From: Candidatus Proelusimicrobium tauri
GTDB lineage: Bacteria > Elusimicrobiota > Elusimicrobia > Elusimicrobiales > Elusimicrobiaceae
NCBI GenBank assembly: GCA_002311025.1
Contig: DBYY01000003.1
Coordinates: forward strand, 1-64,000
Length of the DNA stretch: 64,000 nt
Reading direction: 5' to 3'
The translations under genes and the position numbers were made by a program. The number at the start of each line of letters is the position of its first letter. Within the stretch, counting starts at the first letter, position 1. Of the stretch, positions 53,504 through 62,262 are shown piece after piece. The notes under the pieces were generated by a model. That model was not told the DNA's origin. It searched no databases and saw only the letters and a program-made list of their open reading frames with translations.

Positions 53504-54507
53504 TATTTGTTCCAACTCCTTACAATCATATTAGGGTCTATATTTATTTTACCTTGTTTTGCCTTAAATTGTATCTTTTTATAAGCCGCAAGTGCAATCA
53601 TAGCGGCATTATCTGAGGAAAGTCCCTTTTTTACAAAACGTGCTTTAAAACCGGCTTTCTGGGCTTCCTGCTTCATTAATTCTTCTAAAGCATTATTTGC
53701 CGCTACGCCACCGCCAACAGCAATAGTTTTGACCTTATATTTTTTTGCCGCTTCTAGTGTTTTTTTAACTAAAGTTTCAACAACTGCACTCTGAAAAGCA
53801 GCACAAATATCTGCCTTATTTGCATTTTTGTTATCTCTTAAATAATAACTGACGGCAGTTTTTAAACCGCTGAAAGAAAACTCAAAGGTGCCGGGCATAA
53901 ACGGTCTTGGAAATTTTATTTTATTTTTATCACCTTGTAAAGCATATTTTGAAACTTGCGGACCGCCGGGGTAGCCAAGTCCTAAAAGTTTTGAAACTTT
54001 ATCAAAGGCTTCCCCTGCTGCATCATCACGCGTTTTACCGAGTTGTTTATATACGCCGTAATTTTTGACCAGCCATAACTCTGTATGTCCGCCTGAAACA
54101 ATAAGCGCAATTAAAGGAAAAGTTAAAGGTTCAATTTTAGGCGTGCCGGTAAGTTCACAGGCAAATAAATGCCCTTCAAGGTGATTGACTCCGAGCAAAG
54201 GTTTATTATAAAGCAAAGCCAAAGTTTGCGCGGCAATAGAACCAACCAAAAGACCGCCTGGTAAACCCGGTCCGTTAGCAAAAGCAATATAATCGGGTTT
54301 AATTTTGCCAAGAGCGCTACTAATAACACTTGCAATTTTTGCGGCGTGCGCGCGGCTTGCAAGTTCCGGCACGACACCGGCATATTTTTTATGCAGTTCA
54401 ATTTGACTGTAAACGACGTTGGAAACAATCTCCTGCCCGTTTCTTAAAAGGGCGGCGGAAGTTTCATCGCAGGTGCTTTCAATACCTAAAATATAAAAAT
54501 CTTTCAA
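53503..54507 (-). CDS. tsaD: tRNA N6-adenosine threonylcarbamoyltransferase
   Basis: 334 residues from a TTG at 54505-54507, which gives the usual start (M)KDFYILGIESTCDETSAALL; GGAG stands upstream and the start follows the ctpA stop by one base. The longer open frame only shadows ctpA. TsaD moves the threonylcarbamoyl group to A37 of ANN-decoding tRNAs. The metal motif HLEGHLFA, GPGLPGGLLVG, SGGHTEL and GGGVAANNALEE are present. Essential in most bacteria. Confidence 0.94.
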   Translation of the reverse strand: MKDFYILGIESTCDETSAALLRNGQEIVSNVVYSQIELHKKYAGVVPELASRAHAAKIASVISSALGKIKPDYIAFANGPGLPGGLLVGSIAAQTLALLYNKPLLGVNHLEGHLFACELTGTPKIEPLTFPLIALIVSGGHTELWLVKNYGVYKQLGKTRDDAAGEAFDKVSKLLGLGYPGGPQVSKYALQGDKNKIKFPRPFMPGTFEFSFSGLKTAVSYYLRDNKNANKADICAAFQSAVVETLVKKTLEAAKKYKVKTIAVGGGVAANNALEELMKQEAQKAGFKARFVKKGLSSDNAAMIALAAYKKIQFKAKQGKINIDPNMIVRSWNK

Positions 54508-54508
54508 C

Positions 54509-55855
54509 TTATTTATTCTCCGCAGTATCTTGAGATTTTTCTTCTTGTTTATCTTTTTCTTCTTTTTGTAAAGTAAGCAAAGCGGCAAGACTCTTGCGGG
54601 CTTTTAAGATTTCAGTTGCTCTTTCAAGCGCGATATCTTTTGCTTTTAAACTTTCATCGGGCAAAGAGGTTTTTTTAGAAGGAGAGTAAACATAATTTGT
54701 TGTATATAAAGTTGCTTTGCGTGCCGTTGCAAGATCAACGGGTATTACCATGTCGGGCAAAATACCGCCTGTTTCATCGGGATTTTTGGCTTTAAAGTTT
54801 TTATGTATCATACGACCGAGCGGTGTATAATAGCGCGCAACGGTTAATCTTAAACCGGCACCGCCTTCAAGATTCATAATCTGTTGAACACTACCTTTAC
54901 CAAAAGTTCTTGCCCCAATTAAGAAAGCGCGTTTGTGATCTTGTAAAGCACCGGCAACAATTTCACTGCCGGAAGCAGACATTTCATTTACAAGTAAGAT
55001 TATAGGTAAATCCGCATATTTTGCTTTTTCAACACTTTTATATTCTTTAAAGAAATCGGGGTTGCGCCCTTTTGTATAGACGATAAGTTTGTTTTCCCCC
55101 ACAAACATTTTTACCATATCTACCGCGCTGTCTAAAAGACCGCCTGGGTTGAAGCGCAAATCCAAAATAAGTGCTTGCATACCTTTTTTAGTTAAATCTT
55201 GAAGGGCGTTTTGAAAATCTTGCGTAGTATGACCAGAGAAATCTTGAACATAAACATAACCTATATTATCTTCTAACATTCTTGAGTATACAACTTGCGG
55301 AATAATTTTTGTTCTTTTTAAAGTAAAGGTCTTTTGTTCTTTTTTATTGCCTTTTCCGATTCTTTCTATTAGTACTTTAACATCGGTGCCTACGACTCCC
55401 CTTAAAGCCGCAACGGCTTCTTCGCTAGTCATATCTTTAACCAATTTATTGTCAATTTTTAAAATTTCGTCGTTTGGTTCGATACCGGCTTTATAAGCAG
55501 GCGTATTTGGCATAGGAGTTGTAACGATAAGTCTATCTTTTTTGGAAGCGTCAAGGCGCATACCTACCCCGCCGAATTCTCCTCTTGTTTCTTCTTGCAT
55601 AGGTTTCATATCTTTTTTTGTAACAAAGTCAGAAAATTCATCAAGTCCTCTAACCATACCGGTTAAGGCATTTTCCAAAAGTTCTTTATTTTCTTTTTCT
55701 TCTACATAGTTGACTTTAATTTTATCTACAACATCAACCATAATCTTCATTTCCTCAAGTCCGCTGTTAACGCCGGAATAGGCAAAAGGAAACAAGCTGC
55801 CTACAAAAAATGTCGCAACCATAAAAATTACATATTTATTTACTTTCTTTTTCAT
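54509..55855 (-). CDS. C-terminal processing peptidase, S41 family
   Basis: 448 residues: N-terminal membrane/signal segment (about 8-27), a PDZ domain (about 90-170, with RGEFGGVGMRLD and NTPAYKAGIEPNDEILKID), and the peptidase domain with the catalytic Ser in NEMSASGSEI and Lys in TFGKGSVQ. These CtpA/Prc proteases trim periplasmic proteins, often under control of a TPR or EnvC-like partner. It lies 30 bases after the EnvC-like gene, an arrangement common in many bacteria. The tail is Lys/Glu-rich. Confidence 0.92.
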   Translation of the reverse strand: MKKKVNKYVIFMVATFFVGSLFPFAYSGVNSGLEEMKIMVDVVDKIKVNYVEEKENKELLENALTGMVRGLDEFSDFVTKKDMKPMQEETRGEFGGVGMRLDASKKDRLIVTTPMPNTPAYKAGIEPNDEILKIDNKLVKDMTSEEAVAALRGVVGTDVKVLIERIGKGNKKEQKTFTLKRTKIIPQVVYSRMLEDNIGYVYVQDFSGHTTQDFQNALQDLTKKGMQALILDLRFNPGGLLDSAVDMVKMFVGENKLIVYTKGRNPDFFKEYKSVEKAKYADLPIILLVNEMSASGSEIVAGALQDHKRAFLIGARTFGKGSVQQIMNLEGGAGLRLTVARYYTPLGRMIHKNFKAKNPDETGGILPDMVIPVDLATARKATLYTTNYVYSPSKKTSLPDESLKAKDIALERATEILKARKSLAALLTLQKEEKDKQEEKSQDTAENK

Positions 55856-55885
55856 AATAACTCCTTTTATAAATCTTACAAAATC

Positions 55886-57028
55886 TTAATTAAGCCAAAT
55901 TTCCGGATCCTGAGCGCTGGTGCCTTTTCTTATTTCAAAATATAAGGCACTTTGATTACTACCCATACCCGGTCCTTGCGTATCTTGCCCGACAAGACCT
56001 ATAATTTGACCTTCAATAACTTTTTGACCTTGCTGGGCTTGTATCTTACTTAAAAACCCGTAAATGGTAAAGAAACCTTCCCCGTGATCAACGATAACAA
56101 CATTGCCGTAAGAGCGGAACTCCCCTGCAAAAATTACGGTGCCGTCTGCTACGGCAAGGACAGGTTGTCCCTGTTTTGCGGCGATTTTAATACCATCCCT
56201 AAAAATCCAAGTTTTTAGTTGTTCTTGATATTCTTTACCGAATTTACTTATTATTTTACCTTTTATTGGCCAGACAAGCGAATTTTCTTTTACATTTATT
56301 GCCGCTTTAGAGGTAACTTTACCTTGCTGTTTATTTTGTTTTTTGCGGGCTTCTTCGGCTTGTTGTAAAAGTTTTTGTAATTGTTTTGCACTTTCTTTAA
56401 GTTCGTTTAATTCTTTTTTGCTTTGCTCGTATAACTGATGTGCCGTCTGTAAATCTTGTTTTTTCTGCTCGTAATTTTTGGCAAGCAATTCTTTTTGGGA
56501 TAAAGTGTCCTGATGTTTTAATTCAAGAGATTTATTTTTTTCTTCAATTTCTTTTAACTCTTTTAGACGCAAGGTCGTTTGGTTGTCAAGTTGTTCTAAG
56601 AAATTAGCGTGGCTTACAATAAGAGATTTTATAATTAACAATTTTTCAAGTTGTTTTGTATCGTAAAAAGAATTGTTTAAGGCACTTTCTAAAGTGTAAT
56701 AATTGCTTTCGGTTGCAACTAGGGCTTGCCAAAGGGAAAGGGTTTGTTCAAGTTGTTTTTTTTGTTCTTCGGTAGAGGATGCCTTGCCTTTAAGGGTTTC
56801 AATGTCATTTATAAGGCGTTTTGCCAGTTGCTCGGTTTGTTTGCCTTTTTGAGAGAGATTTTGAACCTCTTTTTGTAAGCGGTTTTCTTGCTGTTTATAT
56901 TTTTTTAACTGGGCTTCTTTTTGTTTGGCTTCTTGTTCAAGGCGTGCTAATTCTTGGCGATCTGCGCCATAACTTAAAGATGGGAAGAAAAATCCTAAAA
57001 CAAGAAAACAAATTAAAATCTTTTCCAT
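55886..57028 (-). CDS. EnvC-like murein hydrolase activator (degenerate LytM domain)
   Basis: 380 residues: signal peptide (1-21), long coiled coil (about 22-235), LytM/M23 domain (about 250-380). The zinc-binding HxxxD of active M23 enzymes is replaced by RDGIKI, and the final HxH by SALYFEIR, although VIVDHGEGFFTIYGFLS remains. So it should not cut peptidoglycan itself but activate amidases, as EnvC does. It overlaps the FtsX-like gene by 16 bases, matching the FtsEX-EnvC system of cell separation. Confidence 0.85.
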   Translation of the reverse strand: MEKILICFLVLGFFFPSLSYGADRQELARLEQEAKQKEAQLKKYKQQENRLQKEVQNLSQKGKQTEQLAKRLINDIETLKGKASSTEEQKKQLEQTLSLWQALVATESNYYTLESALNNSFYDTKQLEKLLIIKSLIVSHANFLEQLDNQTTLRLKELKEIEEKNKSLELKHQDTLSQKELLAKNYEQKKQDLQTAHQLYEQSKKELNELKESAKQLQKLLQQAEEARKKQNKQQGKVTSKAAINVKENSLVWPIKGKIISKFGKEYQEQLKTWIFRDGIKIAAKQGQPVLAVADGTVIFAGEFRSYGNVVIVDHGEGFFTIYGFLSKIQAQQGQKVIEGQIIGLVGQDTQGPGMGSNQSALYFEIRKGTSAQDPEIWLN

Positions 57029-57765
57029 TTAGACAATGTCCCCCCAAGGAGCATGACTAAAAATACAATTATAAGTTGTTCTTTTGAAAAGATGTTTTCA
57101 AAAGGTAAGTTAAGACTCAAATAAGTTAGTAAAATATGGCTTGTAAGCAAAGCCAGAAAACTTGCAATTAAGCCGCATAAAATACCGCAGAAACGTTCTT
57201 TTGCGGTTGAGATTTTGATGTAGTATGCCTCCACAAAAAAGCCAAAAGAAATAAACATCAAGACAACTAAAATTGCCAAAATATCAATATACTTTATAAA
57301 GGCCTTTAAGTAAACACAAAGTTTGCTCTCTTGAGTTTTGTAGTATACTTCTAAATTTTCGTCAAAATTGTAAAGATTATTTTTTAACCAAGTTTCCGTA
57401 TTAAGTAAAACTTGCTCACTCACTTCAACTTCGTATAAGGCAGGCACAAAGGCAGGGTTTAAAACATAGTCGCTTTGCCCCTTTGTCCCTTTAGAAAAAA
57501 TATCAAAAATATCTTGTGAACTTAATTGCTTAAAACTATTGACACCGCTTAAATGTTTTAAGACATTTTGTAAAGAATCTTGCTTTTCTTGCGGCGCATT
57601 ATAAGAAAGTACTATCTTGAAATCTTTTTGAATAGAGTTTAAGGCATAACTTGCATTTTGACGCGAAAAAACAAAAATTTGCGCAAGCAAAGTTATGGCA
57701 AAGAGAATAAAAAAGACACGTCTGTGACCGTTAAATAAAATAGTTATAAAATTATTGTTCTTCAT
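57013..57765 (-). CDS. ftsX: FtsX-like cell division permease
   Basis: 250 residues: a cytoplasmic start, membrane helix (about 16-35), extracytoplasmic domain (36-150), then three helices (about 155-180, 190-215, 225-245). This is the four-helix FtsX topology, though shorter than the usual 300. Sequence signature is weak; coupling to the EnvC-like gene by overlap supports the call. No ftsE ATPase gene lies in the window. It overlaps the alkaline phosphatase gene by 14 bases. Confidence 0.72.
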   Translation of the reverse strand: MKNNNFITILFNGHRRVFFILFAITLLAQIFVFSRQNASYALNSIQKDFKIVLSYNAPQEKQDSLQNVLKHLSGVNSFKQLSSQDIFDIFSKGTKGQSDYVLNPAFVPALYEVEVSEQVLLNTETWLKNNLYNFDENLEVYYKTQESKLCVYLKAFIKYIDILAILVVLMFISFGFFVEAYYIKISTAKERFCGILCGLIASFLALLTSHILLTYLSLNLPFENIFSKEQLIIVFLVMLLGGTLSKWKRF

Positions 57766-59212
57766 TAAAATAATTCCTTATTATTTGCGCAATTTGGGTA
57801 TTGTGCATAAAGTTCGGTGCTTTGACTTGTGCGCCGTAAAAAATAATTAAAAGCGGACTTGAGGTATGTTTCTTTGTATTCCACACTATGCCCAAGTTTT
57901 CAGAGGCTTTTTTTATTGCCTTATTAAAACTGAAATCTGTTTGGTCTTCTTCTAAATCGATTTGTTTTAAAGTTAAGTTTAAGTTAAGATTATCGTTTAT
58001 AATTTTTAGCGCATTTTGAGGAGTTTGTTTTTCTTTCGGTAGGGCTTTAAATTCTTTTTCTAAGATATAAAAACTTGCTTTTTGTTCAAGTAATTTATCT
58101 AAATTATCAAGAGTGATATAATCATATTTACCCTGTATATAACCTTTATCCATTTTATTTTCTTTTTCTTCTTTGGAGATTTTTTGATAGTTAAAACCAA
58201 AACCGCCGGTATCGTGATCTGCAGTAATAATTAATAGCGTATTAGGATGATTATCAACCCAAGTTTTTAAATAGGCAAGGGTTTCTTCTGCTTCAAGCAT
58301 TTCCCTTAAAGTTGTAGCGGCATCATTTGTGTGGGCGGCCCAGTCAACCTCACCTGCTTCGACCATTAAAAAGAAACCTTGTTTGTTTTTGCTTAAAACT
58401 TCAACGGCTTTTTTAGTCATTACAGGCAAACTCGGTGCTGTTTTTAAACCGTCAATGTTAAAAGGATATCCTTCCGCTGCAAAAAGACCGAAGATTTTAT
58501 TTGCTTTTGCTTTATTTAATCCTTTTTCGTCGAAGACTAATGCATAACCGCTTTTCAGTAAAGTTTCAAAAGTTTTATCATCTTTATTTTTGGGTTCTAT
58601 TTCAGCGGCATAAGGAACTTTTTTTAAAATATTTTCTAAATCTCCGCTTTCTATATTTGCTTTACTTACAAAATGGTTAAAACCTCCCCCCATTACAATA
58701 TCGGGTTTAACTTCAAGAAGATTTTTAGAAAGGGTTGTATAATCTTTTCTACTTTCCACATGCCCGAAAAAACCCGCCGGAGTTGCGTCTAAAACATAAG
58801 TATCCGTAAGAACGCCGGTTGCTTTGCCTTTTTCTTTTGCTTCGATTAAAACGCTTGATACGGGGTTTAAATCTTTGTCAACGCCGAGTGCTTCGGGCTG
58901 GGTTTTGTGTCCTGTTGCAAACTGCGTTGCTGCGGCTGCGGAATCGGAAACAATACTAAAAGCCGTGTCGTTGTGAACTAAAGATAATTTACCTTCATTA
59001 ATTAATTTTTCTAAGGTCGACTGTCTATCCTGAAAAGGACTTTTCGGTGCGAGTTTTGCATATTGTATCAAAAGGTGCATAATCGTCGGCCCTGTTCCGT
59101 CGGCAATAAATAAAATTACATTTCTTGGTTCTGTTTTTTCTTCTTTAGCAGCAAAAGCAAAACTTGTTAAAAACAAAAAACAAAAGGCAAAAATGAATAA
59201 TTTTTTTACCAT
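57752..59212 (-). CDS. Alkaline phosphatase (PhoA family)
   Basis: 486 residues with a signal peptide (1-21). Family motifs: NVILFIADGTGPTIM with the first metal Asp, SDSAAAATQFATGHK with the phosphorylated Ser, EAGEVDWAAHTND with metal ligands, and TADHDTGGFGF. It releases phosphate from monoesters in the periplasm using two zinc and one magnesium ion. It overlaps glgA by 7 bases. No Pho-box was seen; the gene is inside a housekeeping operon rather than in a phosphate regulon. Confidence 0.92.
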   Translation of the reverse strand: MVKKLFIFAFCFLFLTSFAFAAKEEKTEPRNVILFIADGTGPTIMHLLIQYAKLAPKSPFQDRQSTLEKLINEGKLSLVHNDTAFSIVSDSAAAATQFATGHKTQPEALGVDKDLNPVSSVLIEAKEKGKATGVLTDTYVLDATPAGFFGHVESRKDYTTLSKNLLEVKPDIVMGGGFNHFVSKANIESGDLENILKKVPYAAEIEPKNKDDKTFETLLKSGYALVFDEKGLNKAKANKIFGLFAAEGYPFNIDGLKTAPSLPVMTKKAVEVLSKNKQGFFLMVEAGEVDWAAHTNDAATTLREMLEAEETLAYLKTWVDNHPNTLLIITADHDTGGFGFNYQKISKEEKENKMDKGYIQGKYDYITLDNLDKLLEQKASFYILEKEFKALPKEKQTPQNALKIINDNLNLNLTLKQIDLEEDQTDFSFNKAIKKASENLGIVWNTKKHTSSPLLIIFYGAQVKAPNFMHNTQIAQIIRNYFNEEQ

Positions 59213-60660
59213 TTAGGACCTCTTTTTATTAAGTCGGCAAAGATTTTTAAATATTGTTTTGAGGAGTTTTCCCAAGAGAAATTTTTGAGCATAGCAGTAG
59301 TCATAAGTTGTTGCCAAACATTTTGTTGAGAGTAAACGCTCAGTGCTTGTTCAATGGCTTCGGCCAGTCCGCCGGCATCAAGCATATTTATAAAAAACCC
59401 GGTTGGCTCATTGGAACCTTGTCCATAAGGAATAACGGTATCTCTCAGTCCGCCGACTCGTGAAACTATCGGCAAAGAACCATATCTCATTGCAATCATT
59501 TGGCTAAGGCCGCACGGCTCAAAACGGGATGGCATTAAAAAGATATCGCTTGCACCGTAGATTTTATGGGCTAAAACTTCATCGTGGACAGGTCTAAAGG
59601 CAACTTGTTTTGGATAAGTTGAAGCAATATTTTTCAAAATTTCTTCTGCTCTTTGTTCTCCTTTACCTTCTATGACAAATTGCACTTTTCCGGCGAAATG
59701 CGGAATAATATCGGCAATTAAATCAATACCTTTTTGATAGGCAAGACGGCTAACTACACCCAGAAGCGGAACATTTGGATTTTCATCAAGGCTGAGTTCT
59801 TTTTGCAAACTCACCTTACATTTGCGTTTGCCTTGCAAAGATTCATCATCGTAACCCATAGGTAAAAGAGTATCACTTTGCGGATCCCAAACTTCGCCGT
59901 CAATACCGTTTATAATACCGGTAAAGTCATTGCCTTTATTTCTTAAAACGCCTTCAAGACCGAAACTGTTTTGACCGTTTAAAAGTTCTCTTGCATAAGT
60001 AGGACTGACGGTTGTTACTTTATCGGCAAAAACAATACCTGTTTTTAAGTAACTTATACCCCCCCAATACTCAAATTTATCGGGAGTAAAATCTGCCCAA
60101 AAGAAGCCGGCCTTTTCAAAACTTTCTTTAGGGAAATAACCTTGATAGGCGATATTATGTATGGTAAACAGACTGCGCGTTCTGGTAAAGAAGGCATCAG
60201 TTTTATAAACCGTTTGAAGATAAGCCGGAATAAGACCTGCTTGCCAATCGTTTGCGTGGATAATATCCGGCCTAAAACCTATAAATTTACAGGCCTCTAA
60301 AACGGCGCGGCTGTAAAATATAAAGCGTTCGTCATTATCGGCATAATCACCTTTTTTGGTAGAATATAATTCCGGTCGGTCAAAGTATTTTGAAGAGCCG
60401 ATAAAGAAAACTAAAGCATTTCCCCATTTGAGATAAGAAATTCTGGCTTCTTCCAGTTTTTGACCGATAGGTACATAAAAAGTGCCGGGTACTCTTTTTA
60501 AGGAAGAGGAATTGGAAATGTTTCTGTAATGAGGCAAAAATAAAATTACTTTTGCTCCTCTTGCGCGGGAAAAATCTTGGGTGAGTGCTCCTACCACATC
60601 GGCAAGACCACCGGTTTTACAAAAGGGAAAAGCTTCACTTGCGGCTAAAACTATATTCAT
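59206..60660 (-). CDS. glgA: Glycogen synthase (ADP-glucose type, GT5)
   Basis: 484 residues, GT-B fold. The ADP-glucose-binding KTGGLADVVGAL near the N-terminus, FTIHNIAYQGYFPKE, and the C-terminal PSRFEPCGLSQMIAMRYGSLPIV with the catalytic Glu are clear. It extends alpha-1,4-glucan chains for carbon storage. Length is normal. No glgB or glgC is nearby, so the other glycogen genes lie elsewhere or the enzyme works alone. Confidence 0.94.
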   Translation of the reverse strand: MNIVLAASEAFPFCKTGGLADVVGALTQDFSRARGAKVILFLPHYRNISNSSSLKRVPGTFYVPIGQKLEEARISYLKWGNALVFFIGSSKYFDRPELYSTKKGDYADNDERFIFYSRAVLEACKFIGFRPDIIHANDWQAGLIPAYLQTVYKTDAFFTRTRSLFTIHNIAYQGYFPKESFEKAGFFWADFTPDKFEYWGGISYLKTGIVFADKVTTVSPTYARELLNGQNSFGLEGVLRNKGNDFTGIINGIDGEVWDPQSDTLLPMGYDDESLQGKRKCKVSLQKELSLDENPNVPLLGVVSRLAYQKGIDLIADIIPHFAGKVQFVIEGKGEQRAEEILKNIASTYPKQVAFRPVHDEVLAHKIYGASDIFLMPSRFEPCGLSQMIAMRYGSLPIVSRVGGLRDTVIPYGQGSNEPTGFFINMLDAGGLAEAIEQALSVYSQQNVWQQLMTTAMLKNFSWENSSKQYLKIFADLIKRGPKW

Positions 60661-60671
60661 AATAAAATCTC

Positions 60672-61499
60672 CTATTTAATCTCATTTTGTCCCATAGCAT
60701 TGTCAATAACTTCGCTTGTTTCTATTTGGGCAGGTTCTTCTTCTAAATCTGTTTTTGTTTCTTGTTTTTGGGAAGGTTTAACTTCTTCTTTTTGTTCAAA
60801 ATCAAAAGTGGGTTCTTCCGCTTTTGGCAAAACTTCTTTATTCTCACCTTCTTCCAAAGGTAAAATATCATTAGTCTTAGGAAGAGGTGTATTAAAAGGC
60901 AAATCGTTTTGGACTTCTTTTATTTCTTTTGCGGCAAAAGTTTTTAACTCCGGTAATTGTGAAAGAGAGTTCAAACCAAAAAGTCTTAAAAATTCTTCTG
61001 TTGTGCCGTAAACAAGCGGTTTACCCGGAACATCTTTTTTGCCGACTATTTTAACAAGTCCCCTTTCCATAATTTTTTCAAGAGGAGCAACAATATCAAC
61101 CCCGCGGATAGATTCAATTTCCGCTCTTGTGATAGGTTGTTTATAGGCGATAATTGCTAAAGTTTCTAAAGCGGCGTTTGAAAGTTTTGTTGAACTTTTT
61201 TCATTAAATAATTGGCGAACCCAACGACCGTATTCCGGTTTGGTTGCCATCTGGAACCCCCCACCGATTTCAACTATTCTAATGGCGCGGTTTGTTTGTG
61301 TATATTCCTGCTGAAGTAATCTTACAAGTTCGCCGGTTAAAGCAACGTCATTGACCTGCGCTACTTGGGAAAGTTTTGCAAGTGTCAGTGGTCTATCGGT
61401 AATAAATAGCAAATTTTCTATAATTTTTTTATAATCTTCACCTGAAAGTATATCTTGCAGGTTTTCCTGTTTTTGTTGTTCTTCGGGGTTATTTTCCAT
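60672..61499 (-). CDS. scpB: Segregation and condensation protein B
   Basis: 275 residues. Two winged-helix domains (about 18-185) with the NAALETLAIIAYKQPITRAEIESIRG core and GKPLVYGTTEEFLRLFGL. ScpB binds ScpA and SMC to compact and separate chromosomes. An acidic, low-complexity tail of about 80 residues follows the folded part. Overlaps scpA by 11 bases. Confidence 0.93.
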   Translation of the reverse strand: MENNPEEQQKQENLQDILSGEDYKKIIENLLFITDRPLTLAKLSQVAQVNDVALTGELVRLLQQEYTQTNRAIRIVEIGGGFQMATKPEYGRWVRQLFNEKSSTKLSNAALETLAIIAYKQPITRAEIESIRGVDIVAPLEKIMERGLVKIVGKKDVPGKPLVYGTTEEFLRLFGLNSLSQLPELKTFAAKEIKEVQNDLPFNTPLPKTNDILPLEEGENKEVLPKAEEPTFDFEQKEEVKPSQKQETKTDLEEEPAQIETSEVIDNAMGQNEIK

Positions 61500-62262
61500 T
61501 TTCTTGTTCCTCTTGTTGTTTGATTAAATTGTGATAATCTTTATCTTTATTTTCTGGGTTTAAATAGATTCTTATTTCCCTTTTATCTTGGTCTTGTCTT
61601 GCTAAAAGTTTGCCGATTTTTAAAAGTTCAAGCAAAGCCATAAAACAAGTTATTACGCCTCTTTTTTTTGTTTCGCCCACAAAAATATCATCAATTAAAA
61701 CCCAAGGGCGCGCTTTTAAAAGCATAATAAGTTTATCCATTTTTTTATCTATCGGAAATTCTTCTATTTTCAAAAGGTCTGCGTGTTGTTTTTCTTCTAT
61801 CTTTTTAAAAGCACGGCGGACTGCGGCAAGTAAATCAAAAATTTGCACTTCAAGAACTCTTTCGCCCGAGTCAAAAACCGGTGTGGATTTATAAAAATTA
61901 TCTTTATTTTTTTCAAAATTAGTTTCCAAAAATTTAGAGGCCTCTTTAAACTTTTGATATTCAACAAGTTTTTCAATAAGTTCTTTTGCGGGGTCCGGTC
62001 CTTCATTTTCGGATGTCGGCACTTGGGAAGGCAAAAGTTGGCGCGCTTTTATTTGCATAAGCGTGCTTGCCATAACCAAAAACTCGCCGGCAATTTCCAA
62101 ATTTAATTGTTTGATAATGTCTAAATACTCAAGATACTGTGCTGTGATTTCTGAGATATTGATATCATAAATATCAAGATTATCTTTTTTAATCAAGTGC
62201 AAGAGAAGGTCCATCGGCCCTTCAAAAATATCAAGATGTATTTTTAAATCTTCTTTCGTCAT
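61489..62262 (-). CDS. scpA: Segregation and condensation protein A (kleisin)
   Basis: 257 residues. The N-terminal HLDIFEGPMDLLLHLIKKDNLDIYDI that binds the SMC neck and LEIAGEFLVMASTLMQIKARQLLP are typical of bacterial kleisins, as is the C-terminal winged helix (about 165-235). It bridges SMC and ScpB. The start overlaps the trpS stop (ATGA). Confidence 0.94.
   Translation of the reverse strand: MTKEDLKIHLDIFEGPMDLLLHLIKKDNLDIYDINISEITAQYLEYLDIIKQLNLEIAGEFLVMASTLMQIKARQLLPSQVPTSENEGPDPAKELIEKLVEYQKFKEASKFLETNFEKNKDNFYKSTPVFDSGERVLEVQIFDLLAAVRRAFKKIEEKQHADLLKIEEFPIDKKMDKLIMLLKARPWVLIDDIFVGETKKRGVITCFMALLELLKIGKLLARQDQDKREIRIYLNPENKDKDYHNLIKQQEEQENGK

Noticed and set aside
55886..56300. Active M23 endopeptidase
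   Set aside because: Two zinc-binding positions are replaced, so an activator role is more likely.
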